A stretch of 64,000 nt of DNA from Mucilaginibacter sp. PPCGB 2223 (GCF_001705515.1 NZ_MDJS01000002.1:806001-870000), one strand, 5' to 3'; positions 25,203-34,939 are shown, numbered from the stretch's first letter. Numbers and translations: made by a program. Notes: generated by a model not told the origin, from the letters alone.

Positions 25203-28200
25203 TTAAAAACCCACTTTTAAACCAATCGAGAAAGTTCTGACGGTTGGATAATTGCTCACATCAAAGTAACCTCCAGCTACGCTGTATGGGTCGTCGGATG
25301 TTTCGGGATCATTCCCCGGATACTTAGTCAAGGTGAAAACGTTGGTGGCCGATGCAAATACCGAGGTGTTTTTCATCCCGGCCTTTTTCATCCATCGCAG
25401 GTTATTTAAATGGTAATTAAAAGACAAACTCCGCAACTTAATGTACGATGAACTGAATACATCGAGGTTTGATTTGTAATAAATTTGATCGTTCAAACGC
25501 AGTTGTGGTTGATCGGAGCCGGTATTTGTGGGTGTATACCTGTTTAACATAGCCACGTTTGCGTTTGAAGTTCCTACAAACGCCATACTCGAAACGTGAT
25601 CACCCCATACCAGCTTCCCGCCTTGCGAGTAGGTGAAATAGAAATTCAAATCGAAGTTTTTATAACTAAATCCCTGTGTAAAACCGCCAAAATATTTTGG
25701 TGCAGCGTTGGCAATGATGGTGCTGGAATTAAGGTAATTTGCACCGCCCTGAGGCTTTAACTGGTACATTGGGTCGCCAATGGACAGGTACGGGAAAACA
25801 GCTGTATAATAAACACCTAATTGCTGTTTGTATGCAGCCAACTGTGTAGCGTCTTTAATAATACCTATAACCGTTAATCCGGTAATGATACCCAAGGGCT
25901 GGCCTTCAATCAGCGTTGTATTTCCTGTTTCTAAGCCGGTAAGGTTACCTATTTGGCTCAAATTGGCATTGGCGGCTAACTTGGTTACCAATGATGTATT
26001 CCAGGTCACATTTGCAGATGCGCTCCACTTAAAATCTTTAATACGTATCACGTCGCCCTGTAACGATACTTCCCAACCGGTATTCTTAATGCCTACAGCA
26101 TTGCTCAGCAATGAGGCGAACGAGCTACTTGGCGCAACAGGCAGTGATAACAGTGCTCCGCTTGTTTGTTTATTGTAATGGTCAACGGTAGCTTGTAGCC
26201 TGCCTTTAAACAACGATATATCTAATCCGCCATCGGCCTCCTTAGTGCTTTCCCATTGTATACCTGGATTACCCACTTGCGATGGCAGCAACGCACTGGT
26301 ACCGGCGTACGACAACGGTGTGTACAAAGTACGGTACATTTGGTCGCCTATGTTTTGAGTACCCGTTAAACCGTAGCTCGCCCTTAATTTGATATCATCT
26401 ATCCATTTAACATTTTTCAGGAAGTTTTCTTTGGATATGCGCCAGGCAAAAGCACCCGAAGGAAAATAACCAAATTTGTTGCTCGGCCCAAATTTTGAAG
26501 ATCCATCTGCCCGGCCAGTAAAGGTGAACAGGTATTTATCCATTAAACTATAGTTTGCCCGTGCATAAAACGAAAGCAAATAACTTTGTGGCTCGGAAGG
26601 GTCGTCGCCGCGAACCACTAACGGCGTTACTGCCGACGAAAGGCTGGTTAATATATTATCGTTCGGATAGCCGGCGGCTGTAGCACTGTAGAAACTTGTC
26701 TTCCTGGTTTCGTACGACGTACCCGCTAAAATGTCGATAGCATGTATCTTGTTAAATGTTTTGTTATACGATAGCGTGTTCTCAACAAACCAATTGGTTA
26801 ACCGGCTGTTCGAATTGCTGCCAATACCACCGTTGTTGGCTACGTTACCATAAAAACTACCGATCGATAAATAGCTGGGAGTGTAATTACGCTGGTTATA
26901 AGTCTGCATATTTAGCGACACGGTACTTTTAAACTGCAGGTTTGACGTAACATCATAAATAGCCGAGAGCGAACCCAGCAGGCTAAAGTTTTTTGCGTTA
27001 TTGGTTGCTGTTAATAGCGCAGTCGGATTTTGAAAATTTTGGTATGATGCCCCAACTGTCGAAAAATCGGTAAAGCCACCTATGGCGTTATAGGGTGCAT
27101 AATCGGGCCGGGATATCAAGGCCTGGTCATAAGCACCGTTAGTGATGTTTTGATTGGCATAACCTATTATCAAATTGGTGTTCAGCCTGAACTTGGTTCC
27201 AATCTCATTTTCGACATTAAGCTTTCCGGATACCCGTTGGTAATTGGTAGCCCGCACAACCCCGGGGGAATTGTTATAGGCTATCGAACTGAAGTATTTG
27301 GAAGCCGATCCACCTCCCTGTACAGATACCTCCGCGTTGTGGGCTATCGTATTATGGGTAACTTCTTTTATCCAATTGGTATTTGCAGTGCCAAAGTAGG
27401 TGCCAGGAGTATTTATAATAGCGTTTACATTAGCCGGAATGGCGCGGCCGGCGGCTGTGCGTGCTGCAAAATCATTTTGAGCGGCCTCTGTCAGTAAGGT
27501 TTTATACTGATCGGCGTTCAACAATTCCGGCGTTTTGGGTGTACTGACAGTACTGTAATAACTGGCCACAATCTGGGGCTTCATGTCTTTTTTGCCTTTT
27601 TTGGTATTGATGATCACAACACCATTAGCTGCTTTTGATCCATAAATCGCAGTCGAAGATGCATCTTTCAGTATTGAGATCGATTCGATATCATCTACAC
27701 TGAGGCCACCCAAACTATTCAATCCATTAACAAACGCGGTTGACAAGCCAGCACTTACACCGCCCGAGGCGGTAACGTTGTTACCAACAGCGCTTCCAAT
27801 ATCAAAACCTGGGTTTACAAAATTGCTTTGCACCTGTACCGGCACGCCATCAATGATATATAAAGGATCATTACCGCCCAAAAGCGAACTCGAGCCACGA
27901 ATTCTTATCCTTACTGCACCGCCCGGAGTACCATCTGTTTTTGTCACTTCAACACCGGTGGCCTTCCCTGCTAATGCATTATCGATGGTAGTAAAGGGGA
28001 TGTCTTCAATTTCTTTGGTATTGATAGTTGATACTGAACCGGTAAGATCCCTTTTTTTAGTTGTACCGTATCCTACAATAACGGTTTCTGATAATGCTCT
28101 CACGGCTTCATGTAAAACAATGGTCAGTTTGCCTTCAGCCCGCTTCACGGTGTGTATTACCCGCACAAAACCGATAAACGAAAATTCCAGCACATCGCCA

Positions 28201-28730
28201 TCCTGCACTGTTAAACTGAATTCGCCATTTTTATCTGATACCGTTGACAATTGCCTGCCGGCTACCCTGATGGTAACACCTGGAAGGGCATTGCCCACCG
28301 TATCGGCGACTTTTCCGTTTACAGTTACCGGTATTGCAAAATAGTCCTGTATTTTATCCCCTAAAGACCGGTCTTTTTCTTTAATGATTACAGTTTTGTT
28401 TTCGACAAGAAAAGTTATCGGCTGGTCTCTTAATGAAAGCTGCAGCACGTCCAATATATCTGCATCCTCCACCTGGATATTGATCGGGTTAGCCTGACTT
28501 AACAATTTACCCGTATAAATAAAATTATATCCGGTTTGCACATGCAGGTGTTTAAATAACTGTTCGAGTGTAATGTTCTTCTTACTTAAAGAAACTTTTT
28601 GCGCAAAAGTGCTTGCATTTACCTGTAGTAAAACTGTGAATAGCAAGATGACAGTAAGTTTCATAATTAACAGGATTTTACTAAAAACGTGGGCAGAATG
28701 CTCACGATGAAACAAAACGTAAAATTTCAT
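25203..28730 (-). CDS. SusC/RagA TonB-linked outer-membrane transporter with STN domain
   Basis: This 1175-residue protein has an N-terminal signal peptide ending ASTFAQ, then an STN domain (about 50-120), a carboxypeptidase-D-like regulatory domain (about 135-215), and the plug with DPLYIIDGVPV and the AIYGSKAANGVVIINTKKG motif. A large beta-barrel ends in FSIGLKVGF. The STN domain links it to the FecR anti-sigma factor and ECF sigma factor encoded just upstream, a trans-envelope signalling circuit that senses the imported substrate. It pairs with the SusD gene downstream. Confidence 0.95.
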   Translation of the reverse strand: MKFYVLFHREHSAHVFSKILLIMKLTVILLFTVLLQVNASTFAQKVSLSKKNITLEQLFKHLHVQTGYNFIYTGKLLSQANPINIQVEDADILDVLQLSLRDQPITFLVENKTVIIKEKDRSLGDKIQDYFAIPVTVNGKVADTVGNALPGVTIRVAGRQLSTVSDKNGEFSLTVQDGDVLEFSFIGFVRVIHTVKRAEGKLTIVLHEAVRALSETVIVGYGTTKKRDLTGSVSTINTKEIEDIPFTTIDNALAGKATGVEVTKTDGTPGGAVRIRIRGSSSLLGGNDPLYIIDGVPVQVQSNFVNPGFDIGSAVGNNVTASGGVSAGLSTAFVNGLNSLGGLSVDDIESISILKDASSTAIYGSKAANGVVIINTKKGKKDMKPQIVASYYSTVSTPKTPELLNADQYKTLLTEAAQNDFAARTAAGRAIPANVNAIINTPGTYFGTANTNWIKEVTHNTIAHNAEVSVQGGGSASKYFSSIAYNNSPGVVRATNYQRVSGKLNVENEIGTKFRLNTNLIIGYANQNITNGAYDQALISRPDYAPYNAIGGFTDFSTVGASYQNFQNPTALLTATNNAKNFSLLGSLSAIYDVTSNLQFKSTVSLNMQTYNQRNYTPSYLSIGSFYGNVANNGGIGSNSNSRLTNWFVENTLSYNKTFNKIHAIDILAGTSYETRKTSFYSATAAGYPNDNILTSLSSAVTPLVVRGDDPSEPQSYLLSFYARANYSLMDKYLFTFTGRADGSSKFGPSNKFGYFPSGAFAWRISKENFLKNVKWIDDIKLRASYGLTGTQNIGDQMYRTLYTPLSYAGTSALLPSQVGNPGIQWESTKEADGGLDISLFKGRLQATVDHYNKQTSGALLSLPVAPSSSFASLLSNAVGIKNTGWEVSLQGDVIRIKDFKWSASANVTWNTSLVTKLAANANLSQIGNLTGLETGNTTLIEGQPLGIITGLTVIGIIKDATQLAAYKQQLGVYYTAVFPYLSIGDPMYQLKPQGGANYLNSSTIIANAAPKYFGGFTQGFSYKNFDLNFYFTYSQGGKLVWGDHVSSMAFVGTSNANVAMLNRYTPTNTGSDQPQLRLNDQIYYKSNLDVFSSSYIKLRSLSFNYHLNNLRWMKKAGMKNTSVFASATNVFTLTKYPGNDPETSDDPYSVAGGYFDVSNYPTVRTFSIGLKVGF

Positions 28731-28860
28731 ACATTTGAGTGTTTGGATTAATGATCAATAAGTTTTTAAAACAAGGTGTTGTAAACTGATCCAAAGTACA
28801 TGCCGGGGGTGTTGGTAGCACCTCCGGTTCTTTTTTTGGAATAGTTAGGCAGGAGTCTGT

Positions 28861-30015
28861 TTATTGCATAACTATTACCCTCCTTCCTTCAATTTTAAAG
28901 TGTATCTGCCCGGTCAGTTCTAATTTTCCAAGTAATTCGGCGGCGTTCTTCTCGCGGGAAATTGAACCTCCGAACCAGTCCTTTGAAATAGGCCCTTCAT
29001 AAGCCACTTCAACATCATACCAGCGCGATATTTTTCGCATAATACTTTCAATATGTTCGTGATTAAAAACAAAATATCCGTTTTTCCATGCTGTGGCCTC
29101 TTCTGTATCAGCACTCTTGTCTATCACCAGGCCTGATGCGCTGAGTTGTGCCTGATCTCCCGGTATTAACAATGCCTGGTTCTGGGCGGCAGTTACCTTA
29201 ACTTTTCCTTCAATCAGGGTTGTATTAGTGGTCGGTTCATCACTATAGGCATTAACATCAAAGTGGGTACCCAAAACCTCTACCACCTGTTTTGTGCTCA
29301 CTACCCTAAACGGCTTGGACGGATCTTTAGTCACTTCAAAATAGGCTTCACCGTTTATTTGCACCCTTCTCTCTTTCGCGTCAAAAGCTATCGGGTAAGT
29401 GATAGACGATGCAGCATTGAGCCAAACTGCTGTGCCATCGGGCAATACAATTTTATATTGGCCGCCCCTGGGAGTAGTTAAGGTATTGGTTTCGCTTACC
29501 TGGCCTGTCTGTGCGGCGCTGCCGGCGCGATAGCTTAATTCTTTATTGATATTTACAGCTACCAAACGCCCCTGACTGTCTCTTACCTGTTTAGCTTGGG
29601 CGCCATCTAATTCAATAACTTTACCGTTTGATAATGTGAGTGTTGCCTTGTTGCCAACTGGCTTGAATTTTACGGCTTTAACCAACTCTGTATTGTCGCC
29701 TTTAAACAATGTGAGCCTTACAAATAGCGTAGCCACTATACCAATTGCCAGGAGCAATATTGCCGCTGCCGCATAGCGCCAGGTATTACTTGGTTTCTTT
29801 TTTAGTGCAACAACTTTAGGTTGGGCTTTATCAAATGCGAGCGTTAAGTATATTTTACTTCGCAGATCATCTTCCACTTCCTTTTCATCATTGTCAATAT
29901 GGATCGTTGAATCATCAAAAGAATCAAACCACTGATAAAGTGTCTTTATCTCCTGATGGGTTGCGTTTCCTTCAAGGTATTTTTTAGTAAGAATTTTAAA
30001 CCGATCCTGATCCAT
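28861..30015 (-). CDS. FecR family anti-sigma factor
   Basis: This 384-residue protein has a cytoplasmic N-terminal sigma-binding region of about 85 residues, one membrane helix (AAAAILLLAIGIVATLFV), a periplasmic FecR domain with LTTPRGGQYKIVLPDGTAVWLNAASSI, and a C-terminal DUF4974 domain (IESIMRKISRWYDVEVAYEG), the part that contacts the STN domain of SusC. It holds the ECF sigma factor inactive until the transporter is loaded. It lies between the sigma gene and the SusC gene on the same strand. Confidence 0.93.
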   Translation of the reverse strand: MDQDRFKILTKKYLEGNATHQEIKTLYQWFDSFDDSTIHIDNDEKEVEDDLRSKIYLTLAFDKAQPKVVALKKKPSNTWRYAAAAILLLAIGIVATLFVRLTLFKGDNTELVKAVKFKPVGNKATLTLSNGKVIELDGAQAKQVRDSQGRLVAVNINKELSYRAGSAAQTGQVSETNTLTTPRGGQYKIVLPDGTAVWLNAASSITYPIAFDAKERRVQINGEAYFEVTKDPSKPFRVVSTKQVVEVLGTHFDVNAYSDEPTTNTTLIEGKVKVTAAQNQALLIPGDQAQLSASGLVIDKSADTEEATAWKNGYFVFNHEHIESIMRKISRWYDVEVAYEGPISKDWFGGSISREKNAAELLGKLELTGQIHFKIEGRRVIVMQ

Positions 30016-30139
30016 TACCTGCAGAATTTAACTTTTGTTATAAGTAACAAGCCCAAACTTGGGGCATTTTACTGTATAGTACGCAAAAGCTCAGGCAACC
30101 CTATGTTGTTTTTTTAAATTTTTTAGCAAATAAGCTGTT

Positions 30140-30715
30140 TTATGAATATAAAAAGGGAAGAATTAGCAAAAAGAAGCCCTTCAAGGCGACTTTCAGGTGT
30201 TTTAATGCTTTAGTGATATGCGCTTCAACCGTTTTTTCGGACAGATTCATTATTTCGGCTATTTTTTTATTGCTCAAATGCTGATCTCGGCTGTATTTAA
30301 AAACTATCTGACATTTTTCCGGAAGCTTGTTAACTTCCTTGTTTAAATACTGTTTTAAAATATGATAGTCCATTAACTGGAATTCTTCGGGCTCCGACAA
30401 AGAGGTATCGGCCTGTAAAATTTTAGTATCTACCTGTATTTTCTCGTGCAATTTATTCAACTGCCTAAAAACCGCGTATCGTATAGAAGTACCAAGGTAA
30501 TAGGAAAGGTTTACTACCTTAAGTTCTTCTCTCCGGGTCCATAAACTAACCAGTATATCCTGAACTACGTCCTCCGATGCCTCCTTTGTTCTAAGACGGT
30601 TATAGGCAATGCCGTAGAGCTTTTTCCAATACCGGTTGAAAATTTCATTATATGCCTGAATATCGCCCTGCTGCAGCCGCAGTAACAATTCTTCATCGCT
30701 TAAATTAATTTTCAT
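30140..30715 (-). CDS. ECF RNA polymerase sigma-70 factor
   Basis: This 191-residue sigma factor of the Bacteroidota FecI-like group has a region 2 with YNEIFNRYWKKLYGIAYNRL and SEDVVQDILVSLW, and a region 4 with LPEKCQIVFKYSRDQHLSNKKIAEIMNLSEKTVEAHITKALKHLK. It heads the FecR-SusC-SusD-TlpA gene row, and probably drives it when FecR releases it. The hydrophobic last 12 residues (FFLLILPFLYS) are common in this group. Confidence 0.95.
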   Translation of the reverse strand: MKINLSDEELLLRLQQGDIQAYNEIFNRYWKKLYGIAYNRLRTKEASEDVVQDILVSLWTRREELKVVNLSYYLGTSIRYAVFRQLNKLHEKIQVDTKILQADTSLSEPEEFQLMDYHILKQYLNKEVNKLPEKCQIVFKYSRDQHLSNKKIAEIMNLSEKTVEAHITKALKHLKVALKGFFLLILPFLYS

Positions 30716-30823
30716 CGTTCACGTTCTATCTAAAATACTAATATAAGCTTAATAATTATTTAATCACGAATCAATGTAAATCAGCCGGTTTCAAAAATGA
30801 CATTGTAAAGATTTTTTTGTTTG

Positions 30824-30848
30824 TATATTTGTAAGTTAAACTTACAAA
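30824..30848 (+). promoter_or_regulatory. Promoter with perfect 21-bp palindrome before a broken regulator gene
   Basis: The -7 element TATATTTG (30824-30831) overlaps a palindrome with 10-bp arms, TTTGTAAGTT (30828-30837) and AACTTACAAA (30839-30848), separated by one base. The next ATG follows at once. This is the usual layout of an autoregulated MarR-type gene. Confidence 0.6.
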
Positions 30849-30931
30849 TGAACCTGCCAAACGATATTAACCTGGCATCAGACCTCCGAACGACAATGAT
30901 ACGGCTGGTAAAAAAACTTTGCAAGAAATAA
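30848..30931 (+). pseudogene. N-terminal fragment of a MarR-like regulator
   Basis: The frame begins MNLPNDINLASDLRTTMIRL and continues VKKLCKK before a TAA, 27 residues in all. The pattern (short leader, then an amphipathic helix with LR and RLVKKL) resembles the first helix of MarR-family regulators, and the palindromic promoter fits. The rest of the regulator is missing; what follows runs into the recombinase remnant. This is a pattern-based guess from a short piece. Confidence 0.4.
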
Positions 30932-30988
30932 GCTGGAAATGACGATCGCTTTTTTTGCACCTGGCCCGGCGAATGCGAGGCTAAATAA

Positions 30989-31747
30989 GACAAACAATGC
31001 ACTATACCGTTAAAACGATTTGTACACTGCGACGAGTGCGGCAAGCCGATGCGTGGATATATTGTTCAGGCAAAGAACCTCTATTACTACAAATGCAATA
31101 ACATAGGATGCTGCAATAACACAAGCGCAATAAAGCTTAACGACGCATTTGCCAAGAAGCTTGATGATTATGCGCTTGTCGAACATGACGACGTAATACC
31201 GCTCATTAAAATGCAAATGATGGCAACGTTTAATCAACTGACCGTAGAATACCGCGAAGAAGCCAAGGCATTGCAGCAACGGCTCAATGATGTCAACAGG
31301 AAGCACCTGCGTTTAGAGGAACGATTCATTGAAGAAGAAGTATCGGCGGAACTGTTCGAGAAGTACTCAGAAAAGTACAAGGCTGAGCGCAAGGACATCG
31401 AAGCCCAATTGTCGCGATCAGACATGCAGGTGTCGAACCTTGGTGCGTGCGTTGAAACGGCTATCAAAATCGCCACGAAACTGCCCGCCACATGGCTTTC
31501 TGCCGATTATTCCACGAAACAACAATTGCAATATTTGGTATTCCCCGAAGGCGTTCGGTTTAGCAAGAAAAATGAGGGGTGTCGAACCGTAAGGGTGAAC
31601 TCGGTATTTGCCCAAATTGCTCTTTTAAAGCAGAATTTGGCACAAAAGGAAAAAAGGCATATCAGTTTTAATTCTGAAAATGCCTTTTTATCCTCTTCCG
31701 TACCCAGCGCCGGAGTCGAACCGGCACGGTTTCCCACAGGTGTTTGA
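30989..31747 (+). pseudogene. 3' remnant of a large serine recombinase
   Basis: The open frame after TAA at 30986 reads FVHCDECGKPMRGY then YYYKCNNIGCCNN, the zinc-ribbon of large serine recombinases, followed by a coiled coil rich in Glu and Lys (about residues 80-140 of the open part) and the RFSKKN-type C-terminal segment. The catalytic resolvase domain and its Ser are absent, so it is inactive. The frame runs into the antisense of tRNA-Leu, giving the artificial tail SAGVEPARFPTGV. The joint with the MarR-like fragment marks a deletion scar of a mobile element. Confidence 0.75.
31651..31689 (-). terminator. Terminator of tRNA-Leu (bidirectional)
   Basis: AAAAAGGCAT (31651-31660) pairs with ATGCCTTTTT (31680-31689), with a further short inner pairing. 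T-runs exist on both strands. It lies 11 bases downstream of the tRNA on the minus strand. Confidence 0.75.
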
Positions 31748-31780
31748 GACCAGCGCGTCTACCAATTCCGCCAGCTGGGC
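31701..31780 (-). tRNA. tRNA-Leu (anticodon CAA)
   Basis: On the minus strand the sequence starts GCCCAGCTGGCGGAATTGG and ends GGTTCGACTCCGGCGCTGGG. The acceptor arms pair (GCCCAGC with GCTGGGT, one G-U). The D-arm GGCGGAATTGGTAGACGC is leucine-type, a long variable arm is present, and the T-loop reads TTCGACT. The anticodon loop CTCAAAC gives CAA, reading UUG. CCA is not encoded. The anticodon stem has one apparent T-T mismatch by my alignment. Confidence 0.85.
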
Positions 31781-31801
31781 ATGCAAAGCAACATCGGTTG
31801 C

Positions 31802-32326
31802 TTATAAGCGGGCTGCAAATGTATTCAAACTATCCTTAATTCGCAACAGATATTTTTGTCTAAAGTAAATATCCTTAATGGCCAGCAGCTCCTTTTGTTT
31901 TATGGTTGCATCATCGGTTTGGTAATTGGCCGTATGCCGGGCAAACTCCGAGTTCAAATCATTTTCAAAGTCATCAATCTGTGTTTTAATATTAGCCAGT
32001 TGCTGCGTGTCCTCAGCTTCGGTCAATGCTTCATTCAGCTCCATCATCTCCATCAAAAAAGCCGGAGAAAGTTCATATTTTTCCCCTTCTTTTAACAGAT
32101 CATGTTGTTTTAGGATATATTCCGTTCGCCTGGCCTGGTCGCCCAAAACCTGGAAGGCTTTATTATTCAGCGTTGACAGTTCGAGTATTTGCTGCTGCTT
32201 GGCTTCATCTTCGGTAGCATAAAAATCGGGATGATACTTTTTGCTTAACTCGTAAAACTTCTTTTTTAGCGCTGCCGCGTCAACCGCAAACGATTCGGGT
32301 ATCTCGTAAAACTCAAAGTAGTTCAT
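31802..32326 (-). CDS. hscB: Fe-S cluster co-chaperone HscB
   Basis: This 174-residue protein has an N-terminal J domain (MNYFEFYEIPESF ... KKYHPDFYA), with the HPD triad that stimulates Hsp70 ATPase, and a C-terminal three-helix bundle that binds the scaffold IscU. Total length and the LNNKAFQVLGDQARRTEYIL segment match HscB. It delivers the nascent Fe-S cluster complex to the HscA chaperone in the cytoplasm. It stands apart from isc or suf genes here, which is common in Bacteroidota. Confidence 0.88.
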   Translation of the reverse strand: MNYFEFYEIPESFAVDAAALKKKFYELSKKYHPDFYATEDEAKQQQILELSTLNNKAFQVLGDQARRTEYILKQHDLLKEGEKYELSPAFLMEMMELNEALTEAEDTQQLANIKTQIDDFENDLNSEFARHTANYQTDDATIKQKELLAIKDIYFRQKYLLRIKDSLNTFAARL

Positions 32327-32350
32327 GGTGCAAAATTAAGGTAATTATAC

Positions 32351-32388
32351 AACAAAGCCTCTTTCTGCTATACAAAAGAGGCTTTGTT
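32351..32388. terminator. Hairpin between rseP and hscB
   Basis: AACAAAGCCTCTTT (32351-32364) pairs perfectly with AAAGAGGCTTTGTT (32375-32388) around a 10-base loop. It lies just after the rseP stop codon and before hscB, so it probably ends the dxr-rseP transcript. Confidence 0.75.
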
Positions 32389-32404
32389 TACAATGCTTCA
32401 AGAA

Positions 32405-33733
32405 TTATTTGTGCGTTGCTGCCCTGAAGATATCTGTACCGTAAATAAACACCATCAGCGTAATCAAAATTACGAAGCCGACAAGTTGTGCGCGCTCCAT
32501 AAATTTATCGCTTAAAGGTTTGCCCTTAATCATTTCGATGATCAGGAACATGGCGTGGCCGCCATCCAATACCGGTATAGGCAGCAAGTTCATCAGGGCC
32601 AAAGCCATCGATAACAAACCCACCAGGCTCCAGAAACGCGTCCAGTCGATCACGCCGCCAAACATTTTGGCAATACCAACCGGGCCGGCAAATGCTTTGG
32701 TCGCTTTTACTTCGCCTTTAAATACTTTACTTAAACCTTTTGCATTATCGCTGAAAGTACCCCAGGCCCGGTTTGCGCCTACCGGCAAGGAGCTAAAAAA
32801 ACTATAATTTATCGTCTTTTCGGGCAGCGCCTTTACTTTATTGCCATTAAAACCAATGGTGCCGTCTGCTCCCACAAGCGCGGTAAGATGCTGCACCGAG
32901 TCGAGCCGTTTTACTGTCAGATCGATATTTTTATTAGGATTGGATCTGATCTCATCAACCACCTGATCGTAAAATGCTGTAGGTTTACCATTCACAGCCA
33001 GGATGCTGTCGCCTGCTTTTAAACCTGCTTTTTTTGCGTTGCTGTTTGGTATAACCGAGTCGACCTTAAACTTTGTGCGCGGCAGAACAAATTCGCCGAT
33101 ACCATCATCCGATACATTATTCAAAATATCGGCAGGGACCAAAATTTGTTTGGTTTCACCATCGCGTACAACTGTAAGCACCGAATTGCCCATCAGCACT
33201 TTTGAGCTTAACAGGTCATCAAATTTGATCAGTGGTTTGCCGTTAACTGCAGTTATCTTATCGCCGGCTTTAAGGCCGATGTGCTTGCCGATTTTGCCGG
33301 GAGCAATACCGTATTTCAAGCTGTCGTTAGGTATATAGCTTTCGCCATAGCGCAGAGTGAGCATCCAGAAAATGAATACACCCAGCACAATATTTACAAA
33401 AATACCGCCCATCATTACAATCAGGCGTTGCCAGGCCGGTTTTGAGCGAAATTCCCAGGGCTGAGGCGGGCCGGCCATTTGCTCGGTATCCATCGATTCG
33501 TCTATCATACCGGCAATTTTTACGTAACCGCCTAAAGGCAACCAGCCAATACCATACTCAACACCTTTGTAGTTAAACTTAAACAAGCTTACACCCCAGG
33601 CGTCAAAAAACAGATAAAACTTCTCCACCTTTATTCCAAAAGCGCGCGCCGCTAAAAAGTGGCCCAGCTCATGCAATATCACCAAAATTGAAAGGCCCAG
33701 TAACAGTTGGGCTACCATTATAACTACAGTCAT
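32405..33733 (-). CDS. rseP: RseP-type site-2 intramembrane zinc protease
   Basis: This 442-residue membrane protease has the metal-binding HELGH in LVILHELGHFLAARAFGIKVEKF at the first helix, two PDZ domains (about 135-300, with LKAGDKITAVNGKP and LKAGDSILAVNGKP), and the second active-site motif LLPIPVLDGGH near the C-terminus. RseP cleaves membrane-bound anti-sigma factors and signal-peptide remnants. In this genome type it could process FecR-like proteins (inference). It is directly downstream of dxr, with a 9-base gap, an order common in bacteria. Confidence 0.95.
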   Translation of the reverse strand: MTVVIMVAQLLLGLSILVILHELGHFLAARAFGIKVEKFYLFFDAWGVSLFKFNYKGVEYGIGWLPLGGYVKIAGMIDESMDTEQMAGPPQPWEFRSKPAWQRLIVMMGGIFVNIVLGVFIFWMLTLRYGESYIPNDSLKYGIAPGKIGKHIGLKAGDKITAVNGKPLIKFDDLLSSKVLMGNSVLTVVRDGETKQILVPADILNNVSDDGIGEFVLPRTKFKVDSVIPNSNAKKAGLKAGDSILAVNGKPTAFYDQVVDEIRSNPNKNIDLTVKRLDSVQHLTALVGADGTIGFNGNKVKALPEKTINYSFFSSLPVGANRAWGTFSDNAKGLSKVFKGEVKATKAFAGPVGIAKMFGGVIDWTRFWSLVGLLSMALALMNLLPIPVLDGGHAMFLIIEMIKGKPLSDKFMERAQLVGFVILITLMVFIYGTDIFRAATHK

Positions 33734-33742
33734 CTGTTTATA

Positions 33743-34939
33743 TCAAATTGTTATTGCCGCCAGCGGCATTTGTTTTATTAAATTTTGCGCTAATATGCGG
33801 GTTTCTTTATCAGTATTCAAATAATCGGCCAATTGTGGTTTTTTAATGAAACTCATTTTTTGCATACATGTTTCAATCACCGTGGTCATGGTTAAAAAGC
33901 CCAGCCTATCGGCTAAAAAGCCCGCAACTGCAACTTCATTGGCTGCGTTTATGATGCAGGGCATATTACCACCCTGGTTGAGCGCTTCGTATGCCAATGC
34001 TAAATTACGGAAAGTATCCAGGTCGGGTTTTTCAAAACTCAGGTTCGGATAGTCCATAAAGTCGAAACGCTTGAAGGTGTTTTTTACCCTTTGCGGATGT
34101 GCTAATGCATATTGTATAGGCAGGCGCATATCGGGCAACCCCATTTGCGCTTTTATCGATCCATCCTCAAACTGCACCATGCTGTGAATAACGGATTGCG
34201 GGTGCACCACCACGTCGATCTGCTCAAAGCTAACATCAAACAGCCATTTAGCTTCAATAACCTCGAGGCCCTTGTTCATTAACGAGGCCGAGTCGATCGT
34301 TATTTTAGCGCCCATTACCCAGTTAGGATGATTAAGCGCCTGTGCACGGGTAACATCGGCCAAAAACTGGCTGTTCTTGCCACGGAACGGCCCGCCCGAG
34401 GCGGTAAGTATGAGTTTTTCGATCGGGTTATTTTCTTCGCCGGCAAGGCATTGAAAAATTGCCGAATGCTCCGAGTCGACTGGTAAAATATTAACATTAT
34501 GCTGCTTAGCCAGGTCAGTCACCAGTTCGCCGGCAACCACCAGGGTTTCTTTATTAGCTAAAGCGATGGTTTTACCCGCTTTAATAGCAGCAATTGTAGG
34601 CTCCAGACCCGCAAAACCAACCAGAGCAGTAAGTACGGTATCTATCTCGGGGTGGGTAACAACTTCAGTAATCGCACGGTGCCCGTTCAATACTTTAACC
34701 GGCAGGTGTGCAAGGGCAGTTTTTACAACGGGGTACTTATCGTCATCGGTAATAATAACATAGGCAGGTAAAAAAGCTATGGCTTGTTCGATAAGTTGGG
34801 CAGAATTGCTTTGCGCAGTTAATACATAAGCTCTGAACAGATCCGGATTGTTGTTGATTACCTGTAGGGCTTGTGTGCCGATGCTGCCTGTTGAACCCAG
34901 CACGGCTATGTTTTTTACTTTATTATTTTCCTGATGCAT
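33743..34939 (-). CDS. dxr: 1-deoxy-D-xylulose-5-phosphate reductoisomerase
   Basis: This 398-residue enzyme converts DXP to 2-C-methyl-D-erythritol 4-phosphate with NADPH, the committed step of the MEP isoprenoid pathway. The NADPH loop is VLGSTGSIGTQAL near the N-terminus. LPVDSEHSAIFQCL holds the metal-binding Asp and Glu, TASGGPFRG the substrate Ser loop, and MNKGLEVIEAKWLF the remaining ligands. It starts the dxr-rseP pair on the minus strand. Confidence 0.96.
   Translation of the reverse strand: MHQENNKVKNIAVLGSTGSIGTQALQVINNNPDLFRAYVLTAQSNSAQLIEQAIAFLPAYVIITDDDKYPVVKTALAHLPVKVLNGHRAITEVVTHPEIDTVLTALVGFAGLEPTIAAIKAGKTIALANKETLVVAGELVTDLAKQHNVNILPVDSEHSAIFQCLAGEENNPIEKLILTASGGPFRGKNSQFLADVTRAQALNHPNWVMGAKITIDSASLMNKGLEVIEAKWLFDVSFEQIDVVVHPQSVIHSMVQFEDGSIKAQMGLPDMRLPIQYALAHPQRVKNTFKRFDFMDYPNLSFEKPDLDTFRNLALAYEALNQGGNMPCIINAANEVAVAGFLADRLGFLTMTTVIETCMQKMSFIKKPQLADYLNTDKETRILAQNLIKQMPLAAITI

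Noticed and set aside
33743..34939. Plus-strand frames inside dxr and rseP
   Set aside because: Both minus-strand genes have complete, well-conserved motifs; opposite frames are shadows.
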